DNA from: Planctomycetaceae bacterium
GTDB lineage: Bacteria; Planctomycetota; Planctomycetia; Pirellulales; Pirellulaceae
Assembly (NCBI GenBank): GCA_007695205.1
Contig: REEF01001023.1
Coordinates: 1 to 9,071 of the forward strand
Length of the DNA: 9,071 nucleotides
Direction: 5' to 3'
Positions 1-6,303 of this stretch are shown here, piece by piece (within the stretch, counting starts at the first letter, position 1; every line of letters begins with the position of its first letter). Position numbers and translations under genes: made by a program. The notes below the pieces were generated by a model that was not told the origin of the DNA, searched no databases, and saw nothing but the letters and a program-made list of their open reading frames with translations.

Positions 1-6
1 GCCGGG

Positions 7-25
7 AAAAAAGGGCTTCGGCCCT
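7..25 (-). terminator. Intrinsic terminator reading leftward
   Basis: Positions 13-16 (GGGC) and 21-24 (GCCC) pair around a TTCG loop, with A12-T25 as a possible fifth pair. On the minus strand this is a GC stem with a CGAA loop followed directly by six T (complement of 7-12), the layout of a rho-independent terminator. On the plus strand no T-run follows the stem, so it should act only on leftward transcription. No minus-strand gene lies between it and dnaB, whose stop is about 2.4 kb away, so the transcript it ends is unexplained unless a small RNA starts nearby. Confidence 0.6.
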
Positions 26-46
26 AACCCAATCGGATCGACCACG

Positions 47-165
47 GATCTTGCTGTCATTTTGGCAGGGCCGTTGCTTCCCGCGCAATCGCGGCGCAAA
101 ATGGAGGGAAATGCTCGCACCCGAAGCGGAAACGCGGTCGCGATGTAGATGACAGCAGCAAGATC
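47..165. repeat. Long imperfect inverted repeat; possible structured RNA
   Basis: GATCTTGCTGTCAT at 47-60 is the reverse complement of ATGACAGCAGCAAGATC at 149-165 apart from a 3-nt GCA insertion, giving a 14-bp stem with one bulge that encloses about 88 nt. Inside it, ATCGCG (88-93) can pair with CGCGAT (139-144), or CCGCG (81-85) can form a local hairpin with CGCGG (90-94). The rest of 1-188 shows no credible gene. The element may be a small RNA on the minus strand, ending at the terminator at 7-25, or a 5' leader structure for the gene at 189. I recognise no known RNA family. Confidence 0.4.
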
Positions 166-188
166 GTTCTCTATGCCGGGGTTCCAAC

Positions 189-1070
189 ATGCCCATCAAA
201 GTTGCCTGCAAGTGCGGTCAGAAGTTCGCAGCAAAAGACGAACTGGCCGGAAAAGTCGTGAAATGTCCCAAATGCGAGAAACCGTTGAAGGTTCCCGCCG
301 CAACGAAGAAAGCGGCGCCGGTCGCGGCTCCAGCGCCCGGTAGCGGATCGCTGGCAGATCTGCTGGACGAAGCCGGGTTGACGGCCAAACATGACGACTA
401 CCAAGGGCGTCACTGCCCAAGCTGCAATTCCCCCCTAGCCGAAAATGCCCTTCTTTGCGTGGGTTGCGGCCTGAATCTGGAGACCGGCAGGTTCATCAGG
501 GGCTCGGGACCAATCGTCGCCAAGGACAAAGCCAAGCAGGCCGAGGGGCACGAAGGTGCGGCGGAACGACTGCTGAGCCGCGCCGAAAAGGCCCTGGTAC
601 AGGAAAAGGTCGAACAGATCAAGAATGTCCGAGAAGGCGCGCCGATCTGGGCGATCTTTTGTGCGTTGGTAGTGCTGGGGACCCTTGCAGTCTCCATGTC
701 CATGATGCCGCGACGTGACGCCTTCGAGCTTTCTGGTTGGGTGTGCATCATCGTTTGCGGCATCGTCCAGACAGCTTGTGGACTGCATCTCCTGGTGTTG
801 GCGTTCAAAGAGGATGTGCTGGTCGGGGTGCTGTATCTGTTCGTTCCGTTCTACTCCCTTTACTTCGTCATCACTCGCTGGAGCCGATGCCGCCAAACGT
901 TTTTGATCGCTGTCACTGCCGCATTAGCGTCCCTGTTAGGGGTCGGCATGCTGTGGCTGGCAACAATCGTCTCGGAACCGTCCCCAGACGTTGGGTATCT
1001 ACCACCCCATACGGTGCCACCTGCTGCGGTGCAATCCTACGATCCCTTGCTGACACGTACCTATTGTTGA
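189..1070 (+). CDS. Double zinc-ribbon membrane protein, planctomycete type
   Basis: A 293-residue protein of unknown function. Residues 7-29 hold a zinc ribbon of form CxC-x16-CxxC (C7, C9, C26, C29) with the 'AKDELAGK' stretch between the pairs, which I associate with planctomycete proteins. A second CxxC-x10-CxxC ribbon lies at C76, C79, C90 and C93. Between them is an Ala/Pro-rich linker (about 37-54). A charged, probably helical segment (112-150) leads into about four hydrophobic stretches, near 152-173, 183-206, 210-230 and 238-261, so this is probably an inner-membrane protein with cytosolic zinc ribbons. The C-terminus is short and Pro-rich. The start at 189 puts the first ribbon at the N-terminus, as is usual for this type; the upstream GGGG is a weak ribosome site. 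The gene 28 nt downstream is probably cotranscribed. That it is a real gene is near certain; its role cannot be read from sequence. Confidence 0.88.
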   Translation: MPIKVACKCGQKFAAKDELAGKVVKCPKCEKPLKVPAATKKAAPVAAPAPGSGSLADLLDEAGLTAKHDDYQGRHCPSCNSPLAENALLCVGCGLNLETGRFIRGSGPIVAKDKAKQAEGHEGAAERLLSRAEKALVQEKVEQIKNVREGAPIWAIFCALVVLGTLAVSMSMMPRRDAFELSGWVCIIVCGIVQTACGLHLLVLAFKEDVLVGVLYLFVPFYSLYFVITRWSRCRQTFLIAVTAALASLLGVGMLWLATIVSEPSPDVGYLPPHTVPPAAVQSYDPLLTRTYC

Positions 1071-1085
1071 CCGCCCTTGCGGTTC

Positions 1086-1099
1086 TAGGAGATTTCCTA
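1086..1099 (+). promoter_or_regulatory. Ribosome site inside a small hairpin
   Basis: The AGGAG ribosome site for the gene at 1099 (1087-1091) lies in a palindrome: TAGGA (1086-1090), loop GATT, TCCTA (1095-1099), whose last base is the A of the ATG. A second small hairpin, ACCGC-CCTT-GCGGT (1070-1083), starts at the last base of the preceding stop codon. Together they fill the 28-nt gap between the two genes and could tie translation of the second to passage of ribosomes through the first. The stems are only 5 bp, so an effect is inference. Confidence 0.35.
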
Positions 1100-2427
1100 T
1101 GATTCCCAAGTCGCCCTCATTGGCTCCGACGTTTCGTCTCCACCGATTCAAGATCAATGACGCCCGGCACGCGCCGATGGCCGTGTTACTGATGTTCGCG
1201 GCCTTGGTCGCAATGACCGGCTCGATTTCGGTCGCCTCAGAAACGTGGACGGACAGCACAGGAAAATACCAGGTCGTTGGTGAGTTCCTGACCCTGCATG
1301 ATCATGTGGTGTATCTGCGAAAGGAAAACGGGGTCACCATCGCGGTGCCGATCGAACGTCTGGACGAGGCGAGTCAGCAGTTGGCTCGTCGGCTGGCGGC
1401 AGCTCCGATGGCCGACTCTAGTCCCGACGCCGAAATCCGCGTTTTATTGAACCGGCTCCAGACGGGTGATCTTCGAGCCCTCTGGGATAGCTTGCCCGAC
1501 AGCTACCAGGCAGACGTCAACGAGGTCGTCCAGACGTTCGGACAAAACATGGATACCGAAATCTGGAATTCGGGAAGACGAGTCCTGGGCAAGCTGGTGA
1601 AGGTACTCCAGGGAAAGAAGGAGTTGATTCTAGGATACCCCGCCCTGCAGCAACCCGGGATGGATCTGGCGGTCGTCGACAAGAATTGGGATGCTGTCGT
1701 CGGGCTGCTCGTTGCGATCTTTCAAAGCGATCTGACGGATTTGGAAAAGCTGAAGGCGTTTGACGGCACGGCATTCATGGACGGTTCGGGCCAGGTGATT
1801 ATCGACCAGGTCATGGTGCTGGCCAAGGCGATGGAGGAGGACGTCGATGCCGAACGTCCTGCCCTTCCCATGGAATTCCCCGGCCTGGAAGCTTCCGCGT
1901 TGATGGATTTCGCCGATGTCCAGGTCTCGACCATCAGCAGGGATGGAGACACGGCCGTGGTCCGATTCACGAAGCCTGATGGTGAAACCGAAGACGAAGA
2001 AGCCGTGCGGGTCGAGGGCAAGTGGTTGCCAAAAGAGATGGTGGACCAGTGGGCCGAGGGCGTCGAGTCGTCCAAGCAGTTCCTGACGATGGTGATGCCC
2101 GAGCAACTGAAAGAAGCCCGACCGATGCTGCTTTCGCCTCTGTCTCCTGTGCGAATCGTCGAAGGCGTGCTGGACCAGTTGCTGGCCGCCGAAGATCAGG
2201 CAGCATTCAACGAAGTGATCGATGGTATCATGGAAATGGCCGGTGGCATGATGGGCTTCGGAGATGCTGACGAAGGCGAGATGATGCCGTTCGAGCTCGA
2301 GGAACCGCCCGTAATACGGCCCGGACCGTTCGAGGAAGAACCGCCCGTCGAGTACGACCCGGACCTTGAGGAAGTTGATCCCTTTGCCCCGGAGCCTGAG
2401 GATGATCCCTTTGGCAGCGATCCGTAA
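1099..2427 (+). CDS. Exported SHD1-domain protein with acidic DPF tail
   Basis: A 442-residue protein. ATG at 1099 has a good AGGAG site 7 nt upstream. The N-terminus reads as a signal peptide with a long basic n-region (R13, R16, K18, R23), a hydrophobic core at about 27-41 and a possible cleavage after VAS (residue 47), so export or membrane anchoring is likely. Residues 48-100 ('ETWTDSTGKYQV...VYLRKENG..IAVPIERL') match SLA1 homology domain 1, a small beta domain common in planctomycete exported proteins and first described in yeast Sla1. Residues about 105-375 are a mostly alpha-helical region I do not recognise. The last 55 residues are strongly acidic and Pro-rich and end with two DPF motifs (DPFAPEPEDDPFGSDP) encoded over an 11-bp direct repeat, TGATCCCTTTG (2376-2386 and 2403-2413). 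It follows the zinc-ribbon gene by 28 nt and converges on dnaB with a 41-nt gap. Function unknown; the SHD1 call is fairly firm. Confidence 0.85.
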   Translation: MIPKSPSLAPTFRLHRFKINDARHAPMAVLLMFAALVAMTGSISVASETWTDSTGKYQVVGEFLTLHDHVVYLRKENGVTIAVPIERLDEASQQLARRLAAAPMADSSPDAEIRVLLNRLQTGDLRALWDSLPDSYQADVNEVVQTFGQNMDTEIWNSGRRVLGKLVKVLQGKKELILGYPALQQPGMDLAVVDKNWDAVVGLLVAIFQSDLTDLEKLKAFDGTAFMDGSGQVIIDQVMVLAKAMEEDVDAERPALPMEFPGLEASALMDFADVQVSTISRDGDTAVVRFTKPDGETEDEEAVRVEGKWLPKEMVDQWAEGVESSKQFLTMVMPEQLKEARPMLLSPLSPVRIVEGVLDQLLAAEDQAAFNEVIDGIMEMAGGMMGFGDADEGEMMPFELEEPPVIRPGPFEEEPPVEYDPDLEEVDPFAPEPEDDPFGSDP

Positions 2428-2447
2428 TCGGCACCATCGGCCGGGCA

Positions 2448-2486
2448 GGCAGCACGGCAGGGCGGAACTCAGAATCCGTTGCTGCC
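2448..2486. terminator. Inverted repeat between convergent genes
   Basis: GGCAGCACGG (2448-2457) pairs with CCGTTGCTGCC (2476-2486) apart from one bulged T, around an 18-nt loop that contains the dnaB stop codon. It sits where the plus-strand gene ending at 2427 meets dnaB, and could act as a two-way terminator-like structure. There is no T-run on either strand and the right arm lies in dnaB coding sequence, so the call is weak. Confidence 0.22.
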
Positions 2487-3875
2487 ACCCTGGTTGAAAC
2501 CATCAAAGTCCTGCAACCGCTCGGGGGCCAGGTTTTGGAAACGAGTAAATTCCTTCTCCCAACGTAGTTCGATGTCACCGACCGGACCATTGCGTTGTTT
2601 GGAAACGATGATTTCCGCTTGGCCTTCGTGTTCCTGCTGCTCGGCACCCCGCAGGAAGTATTCCTCGCGGTGGACGAACATGACCACGTCGGCGTCTTGT
2701 TCGATGGCTCCCGACTCGCGTAGATGACTCAAGCGAGGCCGGTGATCCTTGCTGTCTTCCGCCTGGCGATTGAGCTGGGCCAGGCAGAGGATGGGTACAT
2801 CGGTTTCGCGAGCCAAGCCTTTCAGGCGACGCGTGATCCGAGCGACCTGTTCCTGCCGCGAATCGTTGGAATTGTCGGGCTCGATCAACTGCAGATAGTC
2901 GATGACGATCAACCCCAGTCCTTTCTCCCGACGGCGTATCCGCCGCGCGGCAGCAGCGATCTCGCTGACCGTCCGCGATGGGGAATCGTCCACGAACAAA
3001 GGCGACTGGCTGATCCGTCCCGCCGTCTCGACCAAACGCTGCCGATCCGTGTTAGAGATGGTCCCGTTGCGCATGCGGTGCCCGTTGACGCGCGCGACCG
3101 AACAGAGCATCCGATCGGCCAGTTCGATCGCAGACATTTCCAGGCTGACAAATAGCGTCGGTTCCCCTAGTTCGATGGCCACGTATTCGGCGATATTCAT
3201 GGCAAAGGCGGTCTTCCCCATGCTGGGCCTCGCTGCCAGGACGACCAGTTCCGAATTGTGCAGCCCCCCCATCAGCTTATCCAAATCCTGAAAGCCCGTC
3301 TCGACGCCACCGCCGACATGCTCGCCTCGCATCCGCGCGTCCAGCCGATCGATGGACTGGTTCAGGATATCTCGGATGCTGGAAACCGAGGTGGAACCAC
3401 GATGGTCCAGGATGGCGAAGATCTTCTGTTCCGCCTCGCTCAGCAGATGTTTTGGATCGCGACGAGCCTCGTAGGCGTCTCGAAGGATCTCGGTGCTGGC
3501 CTGGATCAACGAACGAAGGGTCGCTTTCTCGCGAACGATCCGCGCGTAATATCGAGCATGGGCGGCATTCGGAACCGAATGACTAATTTTGAACAGGTAG
3601 GAGGCACCACCGATCGTTTCGAAATCGCCTGCAGACTTTAGCTGGTCCACTAACAGGGTGATATCGATCTTGCGCCCGGCATCATGCATGTCCTGGATGT
3701 GCCGGAACAGCCGCTGATGGGCATCGTCGTAAAAGTCATCGGCTCGAAGAATGAGCGAGACTTCGTCACAAACGTCCGGCATCAAGAGGATACTGCCCAA
3801 TACCCCCAATTCGGCTTCAACATCCGCAGGCGGTGAATGATCCAGCACCTGCGCGGTTACCTTTTGGCCTGCCAT
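2469..3875 (-). CDS. dnaB: Replicative DNA helicase DnaB
   Basis: The ring-shaped hexameric helicase that unwinds DNA at the replication fork and contacts primase. From ATG at 3875 it has 468 residues, a normal family length. The N-terminal domain (about 14-115) begins with the typical 'PPADVEAELGVLGSIL'. The RecA-like C-terminal domain shows Walker A ARPSMGKT (215-222), the SLEMS motif with the likely catalytic E246, Walker B LIVIDYLQL (322-330), the Q-motif LAQLNR (365-370) and 'SHLRESGAIEQDADVVMFVHR', which carries the arginine-finger region (383-403). No intein interrupts these motifs, which are frequent intein sites. The reading frame stays open up to a GTG at 3950, but ATG 3875 has a perfect GGAGG ribosome site 8 nt upstream and starts close to the conserved domain, so I prefer it. 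It is last in the operon, 115 nt after rplI. The C-terminus is a short Gly/Asn-rich tail. Confidence 0.97.
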   Translation of the reverse strand: MAGQKVTAQVLDHSPPADVEAELGVLGSILLMPDVCDEVSLILRADDFYDDAHQRLFRHIQDMHDAGRKIDITLLVDQLKSAGDFETIGGASYLFKISHSVPNAAHARYYARIVREKATLRSLIQASTEILRDAYEARRDPKHLLSEAEQKIFAILDHRGSTSVSSIRDILNQSIDRLDARMRGEHVGGGVETGFQDLDKLMGGLHNSELVVLAARPSMGKTAFAMNIAEYVAIELGEPTLFVSLEMSAIELADRMLCSVARVNGHRMRNGTISNTDRQRLVETAGRISQSPLFVDDSPSRTVSEIAAAARRIRRREKGLGLIVIDYLQLIEPDNSNDSRQEQVARITRRLKGLARETDVPILCLAQLNRQAEDSKDHRPRLSHLRESGAIEQDADVVMFVHREEYFLRGAEQQEHEGQAEIIVSKQRNGPVGDIELRWEKEFTRFQNLAPERLQDFDGFNQGGSNGF

Positions 3876-3883
3876 CAAATCAT

Positions 3884-3888
3884 CCTCC
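3884..3888 (-). promoter_or_regulatory. Ribosome binding site of dnaB
   Basis: On the minus strand GGAGG ends 8 nt before the ATG at 3875-3873. It is the strongest ribosome site in the operon and favours this start over GTG 3950, which has only AGGGCG about 4 nt upstream. The site would lie inside the coding sequence if the GTG were used. Confidence 0.6.
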
Positions 3889-3990
3889 ATGCAGATCGCA
3901 TTCGTTGCAGGTGCCGCGTAATTCGCCGCAGACGTCGCCGGATCCGGCACGGAACGCCCTGGTGCCCATGCCGAGTTCGCCGTGGCACGA

Positions 3991-4536
3991 TCAGTTGTCG
4001 GCTGCTCCCTGGTCGGTGGCTGTCGGTACCACCCAGACTTTTAATTCGGCGCCGACCTCTTGGTGCAAATGCACCTTGACCGTGTACAGCCCCAGTTCCT
4101 TCAGGGGGCCGTCTAGGCGAATCTGGTTCGGCGTCAAATGGAAGTCATTTCGCTTCAATTCCGCGACGATTTCATTGGCTCCCACACTGCCGTACAGATG
4201 GCCTTCATCATTTGCCAAGGCATCAATCGTGATGCTCTGCTTGGAAATGGCATCCGCCAAGCTTTGCAGGTGAGCAAATCGAGCTTTCTCGATCTCCAAC
4301 AGTTTGGCCCGATGCTTGCCTACCATCCGCTTGTGGTGATCGCTTGCCAGAGTGGCCAGCCCCTGCGGCAAAAGGTAGTTATTGGCATAGCCAGGACGCA
4401 CTTCCACCACATCCCCTTGCTTGCCAAGATGCTCGACCGACTGGATCAACAATAACTGAACACCACCATTGGGTCCTTTGGGCAGACGCTTAAACGATGG
4501 TCTGCGCGATACTTTCTTGGCCTGAGTCTTGGACAT
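3991..4536 (-). CDS. rplI: 50S ribosomal protein L9
   Basis: L9 binds 23S rRNA near the L1 stalk base and helps restrain frameshifting. Residues 26-72 hold the N-terminal domain with the family signature 'GKQGDVVEVRPGYANNYLLPQGLATLAS' (38-65). A long connecting helix follows (about 66-100), then the C-terminal rRNA-binding domain (about 101-171, with 'LYGSVGANEIVAEL'). Bacterial L9 normally begins at the equivalent of residue 26; here 25 extra, strongly basic residues (KK, RR, KR, K) precede it. The start at 4536 has an AGGGA site 5 nt upstream, and codon 26 is GTT, not a start codon, so the extension is probably real, although TTG codons at residues 29 and 30 could in principle initiate. The gene lies 80 nt after ssb, where many bacteria carry rpsR. 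Confidence 0.96.
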   Translation of the reverse strand: MSKTQAKKVSRRPSFKRLPKGPNGGVQLLLIQSVEHLGKQGDVVEVRPGYANNYLLPQGLATLASDHHKRMVGKHRAKLLEIEKARFAHLQSLADAISKQSITIDALANDEGHLYGSVGANEIVAELKRNDFHLTPNQIRLDGPLKELGLYTVKVHLHQEVGAELKVWVVPTATDQGAADN

Positions 4537-4616
4537 GGTTTTCCCTGAATTATCAAATGGATTCGGTTGTTAGCTTCGGCACGCTCGGGGCGTACCTATC
4601 TTTTGTCATTTCATGT

Positions 4617-5093
4617 TTAGAACGGGATGTCATCCTCCGGAGGACTCGGAGCACCGCCCGCATCTGATTCGGCAACGCCCGTGGACGTTGATTGGCTGAA
4701 CTCCGATTCGTCGAACCGTTGCGAGGCTCGTTCCTTGCCGCCACCGGCTCCACCCGACCCCGCACCGCGAGTTCCCAACATCTGCATCCGTTCGCAGACC
4801 ACGCGCAATTTGCTGCGTTTCTGCCCATCGGTCTCCCAAGTGTCGAGCTTCAACCGCCCCTCGATCAAAACCGGAGCCCCTTTGCTTAGGTACTCACTGG
4901 CCACCTCGGCCGTCCGACCCCACATCGTCACGTCCACAAAAGTCGTCTCTTCGACCCATTCGCCACTCTGGGTCTTGCGACGATCATTCACGGCTAACCT
5001 GATCTCAGTGACCGGCAGGCCGCTCTGCGTGTACTTGAGATCGATGTCGCGTGTGATGTTTCCGACTAGGATCACTCGGTTGAAACTCGCCAT
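4617..5093 (-). CDS. ssb: Single-stranded DNA-binding protein SSB
   Basis: SSB coats single-stranded DNA in replication, repair and recombination and recruits partners by its C-terminal tip. The 158-residue protein has the OB-fold at about 1-107, opening with 'MASFNRVILVGNITRDIDLKYT' and including 'FVDVTMWGRTAEVASEYLSKG' (52-72), then a Gly/Ser-rich disordered linker (108-148), then the acidic tip PPEDDIPF (151-158), the partner-binding motif of bacterial SSBs. ATG at 5093 is right for the family; a weak GAGG lies about 9 nt upstream. It follows rpsF after 121 nt, the longest gap in the operon, and so could have its own promoter, though I see no convincing one. Confidence 0.97.
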   Translation of the reverse strand: MASFNRVILVGNITRDIDLKYTQSGLPVTEIRLAVNDRRKTQSGEWVEETTFVDVTMWGRTAEVASEYLSKGAPVLIEGRLKLDTWETDGQKRSKLRVVCERMQMLGTRGAGSGGAGGGKERASQRFDESEFSQSTSTGVAESDAGGAPSPPEDDIPF

Positions 5094-5214
5094 GTCTGCG
5101 CCTCGACTGAAGGAAAAGAAATGCCCGCGAAATCAATAGTTTCCCACTGTACTTTTTAAGGTTATCAACGAATCGAAGGGTCGGCAAGTCGGTGCCATTG
5201 GCGGCACAGGCATT

Positions 5215-5679
5215 CTATGCCTGGCTGTCGCCTGCTGCATCGGCCGTCGCTTCTACTGCCGGTTCCTCCGGCGGCACCACCGCATCCTCCACCGCATCCT
5301 CCACCGCATCTCCCGTCGCGGTGGCGGGTTCGGAGGGCGGCGAGACAGGTTCGCCACTGGCTTGTGAGATGCGCATCTCCGCCATCCTCGGATCGACCTT
5401 TAGCGTCAGGTGACGCAGGATGCTGTCGTCCAATTGGCATTCGCGATTGAACTCGGCCACCCTCTCACTTTCCATGCGGAAGAAGCTCAACCAATAGGAC
5501 CCCTTCCGATTCCCCTTAATGGGGAACGCCAGTCTCTGTTCGAACCACAGGCGACTGGCTAACAACTCGCCTCCACATTTTTCGATCATCTTGGGGATTC
5601 GTCCGCTGACCGCTCCCGGATCGCGAGCGTAGGCGTTCGAATCGAAAATGAACATGCACTCGTAAACGTTTTGAGCCAA
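5215..5679 (-). CDS. rpsF: 30S ribosomal protein S6, TTG start
   Basis: S6 sits on the 30S platform and normally binds rRNA together with S18. The 154 residues start at TTG 5679, two nt after the pth stop (5684-5682), with GGGAG about 8 nt upstream inside the end of pth, so translation is likely coupled to pth. The frame is open further upstream, to ATG 5751, but that start would overlap pth by 70 nt and add 24 residues unlike S6. The S6 fold covers about 4-100 ('NVYECMFIFDSN', 'RLAFPIKGNRKGSYWLSFF', 'DDSILRHLTLKVD'). From about 108 an acidic Ala/Glu/Pro/Asp tail follows, partly built from EDAV repeats. S6 tails vary between bacteria, and acidic ends are known in E. coli S6. No rpsR lies in this window. 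Confidence 0.95.
   Translation of the reverse strand: MAQNVYECMFIFDSNAYARDPGAVSGRIPKMIEKCGGELLASRLWFEQRLAFPIKGNRKGSYWLSFFRMESERVAEFNRECQLDDSILRHLTLKVDPRMAEMRISQASGEPVSPPSEPATATGDAVEDAVEDAVVPPEEPAVEATADAAGDSQA
5279..5314 (-). repeat. Three 12-bp tandem repeats in the rpsF tail
   Basis: ACCGCATCCTCC occurs at 5279-5290 and 5291-5302, with a diverged third copy (ACCGCATCTCCC) at 5303-5314. On the coding strand the unit reads GAGGATGCGGTG and encodes Glu-Asp-Ala-Val in the acidic tail of S6. Because the unit is a multiple of three, slippage would change tail length without breaking the frame. Confidence 0.75.
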
Positions 5680-5681
5680 AC

Positions 5682-6263
5682 CTAGTCTCCCTGTATCAGC
5701 ACCTTGCCGTTGTATTGATTCATACATGCCTGGACGCCGCTGCGCACCCAATCGGCCAACGCATCCGCCGCCAGCTTGATCGCTTTGTCCATCATCTGCC
5801 GTTGCTGAGCATCAAATCTTCCCAATACGTATCCAACGGCATTCCATTCTGGTGGAGGGCTATCGATACCGATTCGCAGTCGGGGGAACTCATCGGTTCC
5901 CAATCGTCGAATGATATCCTCTAACCCCTTCTGTCCGCCAGACGACCCCTTGGCCCGAAAACGCAATCTTCCGGTCGGAAGGTTCATGTCGTCACAGACC
6001 ACGATCAAATCTTCGTTGGACAACTTGTAAAAATCACGAGCGGGTTGAACGCTCGATCCACTTCGATTCATGTAAGTGTGGGGGCACAACAGCCATACCT
6101 GCTGGTCCCCAACCGCCGCCTCGGCTATTTCTCCCTGAAATTTCGATCGCGGAGTCCCGCGTCCAAAACGCCGGTGAAATTCGGCCAGCACCTCCCAGCC
6201 AACGTTGTGCCGCGTCGCCACATATTTCCGACCGGGATTCCCCAGCCCCACGATCAACTTCAT
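5682..6263 (-). CDS. pth: Peptidyl-tRNA hydrolase
   Basis: Cleaves peptidyl-tRNA released from stalled ribosomes so that the tRNA can be reused. The 193-residue protein begins MKLIVGLGNPG at ATG 6263, with AGAGGGG about 9 nt upstream; the frame extends to ATG 6287 but the extra eight residues do not belong to the family. Key residues by comparison with E. coli: N9 (N10), catalytic H19 in 'RHNVGW' (H20), N66 in 'TYMNRSG' (N68) and D91 in 'CDDMNLPTG' (D93). The E. coli motif GHNG with H113/N114 reads GQKG here (Q111, K112). The C-terminal 'FPRLRIGI' segment (126-133) is normal. It follows rplY after 40 nt and runs into rpsF with 2 nt between. Confidence 0.96.
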   Translation of the reverse strand: MKLIVGLGNPGRKYVATRHNVGWEVLAEFHRRFGRGTPRSKFQGEIAEAAVGDQQVWLLCPHTYMNRSGSSVQPARDFYKLSNEDLIVVCDDMNLPTGRLRFRAKGSSGGQKGLEDIIRRLGTDEFPRLRIGIDSPPPEWNAVGYVLGRFDAQQRQMMDKAIKLAADALADWVRSGVQACMNQYNGKVLIQGD

Positions 6264-6303
6264 CGTCGCAGCCCCTCTCGAATCCATGCACTCGAGGGGG
6301 GAT

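Noticed and set aside
26..188. Known RNA in the left intergenic region (SRP RNA, 6S RNA, tmRNA)
   Set aside because: The minus strand has GGGAAGCAACGG, which loosely recalls SRP RNA, but the conserved GGAAGGAAGC loop and helix 8 partner are absent; no 6S or tmRNA signature is present.
3876..3950. Upstream GTG start for dnaB adding 25 residues
   Set aside because: The added residues are low-complexity and not DnaB-like, while ATG 3875 has a perfect GGAGG at ideal spacing.
5094..5214. Internal promoter for ssb in the 121-nt gap
   Set aside because: Candidate -35 boxes (TTGATA, TTGCCG) lack a -10 with better than 3 of 6 matches at usable spacing.
5680..5751. Upstream ATG start for rpsF
   Set aside because: It would overlap pth by 70 nt and add 24 residues before the S6 fold; TTG 5679 has a GGGAG site and gives the expected N-terminus.
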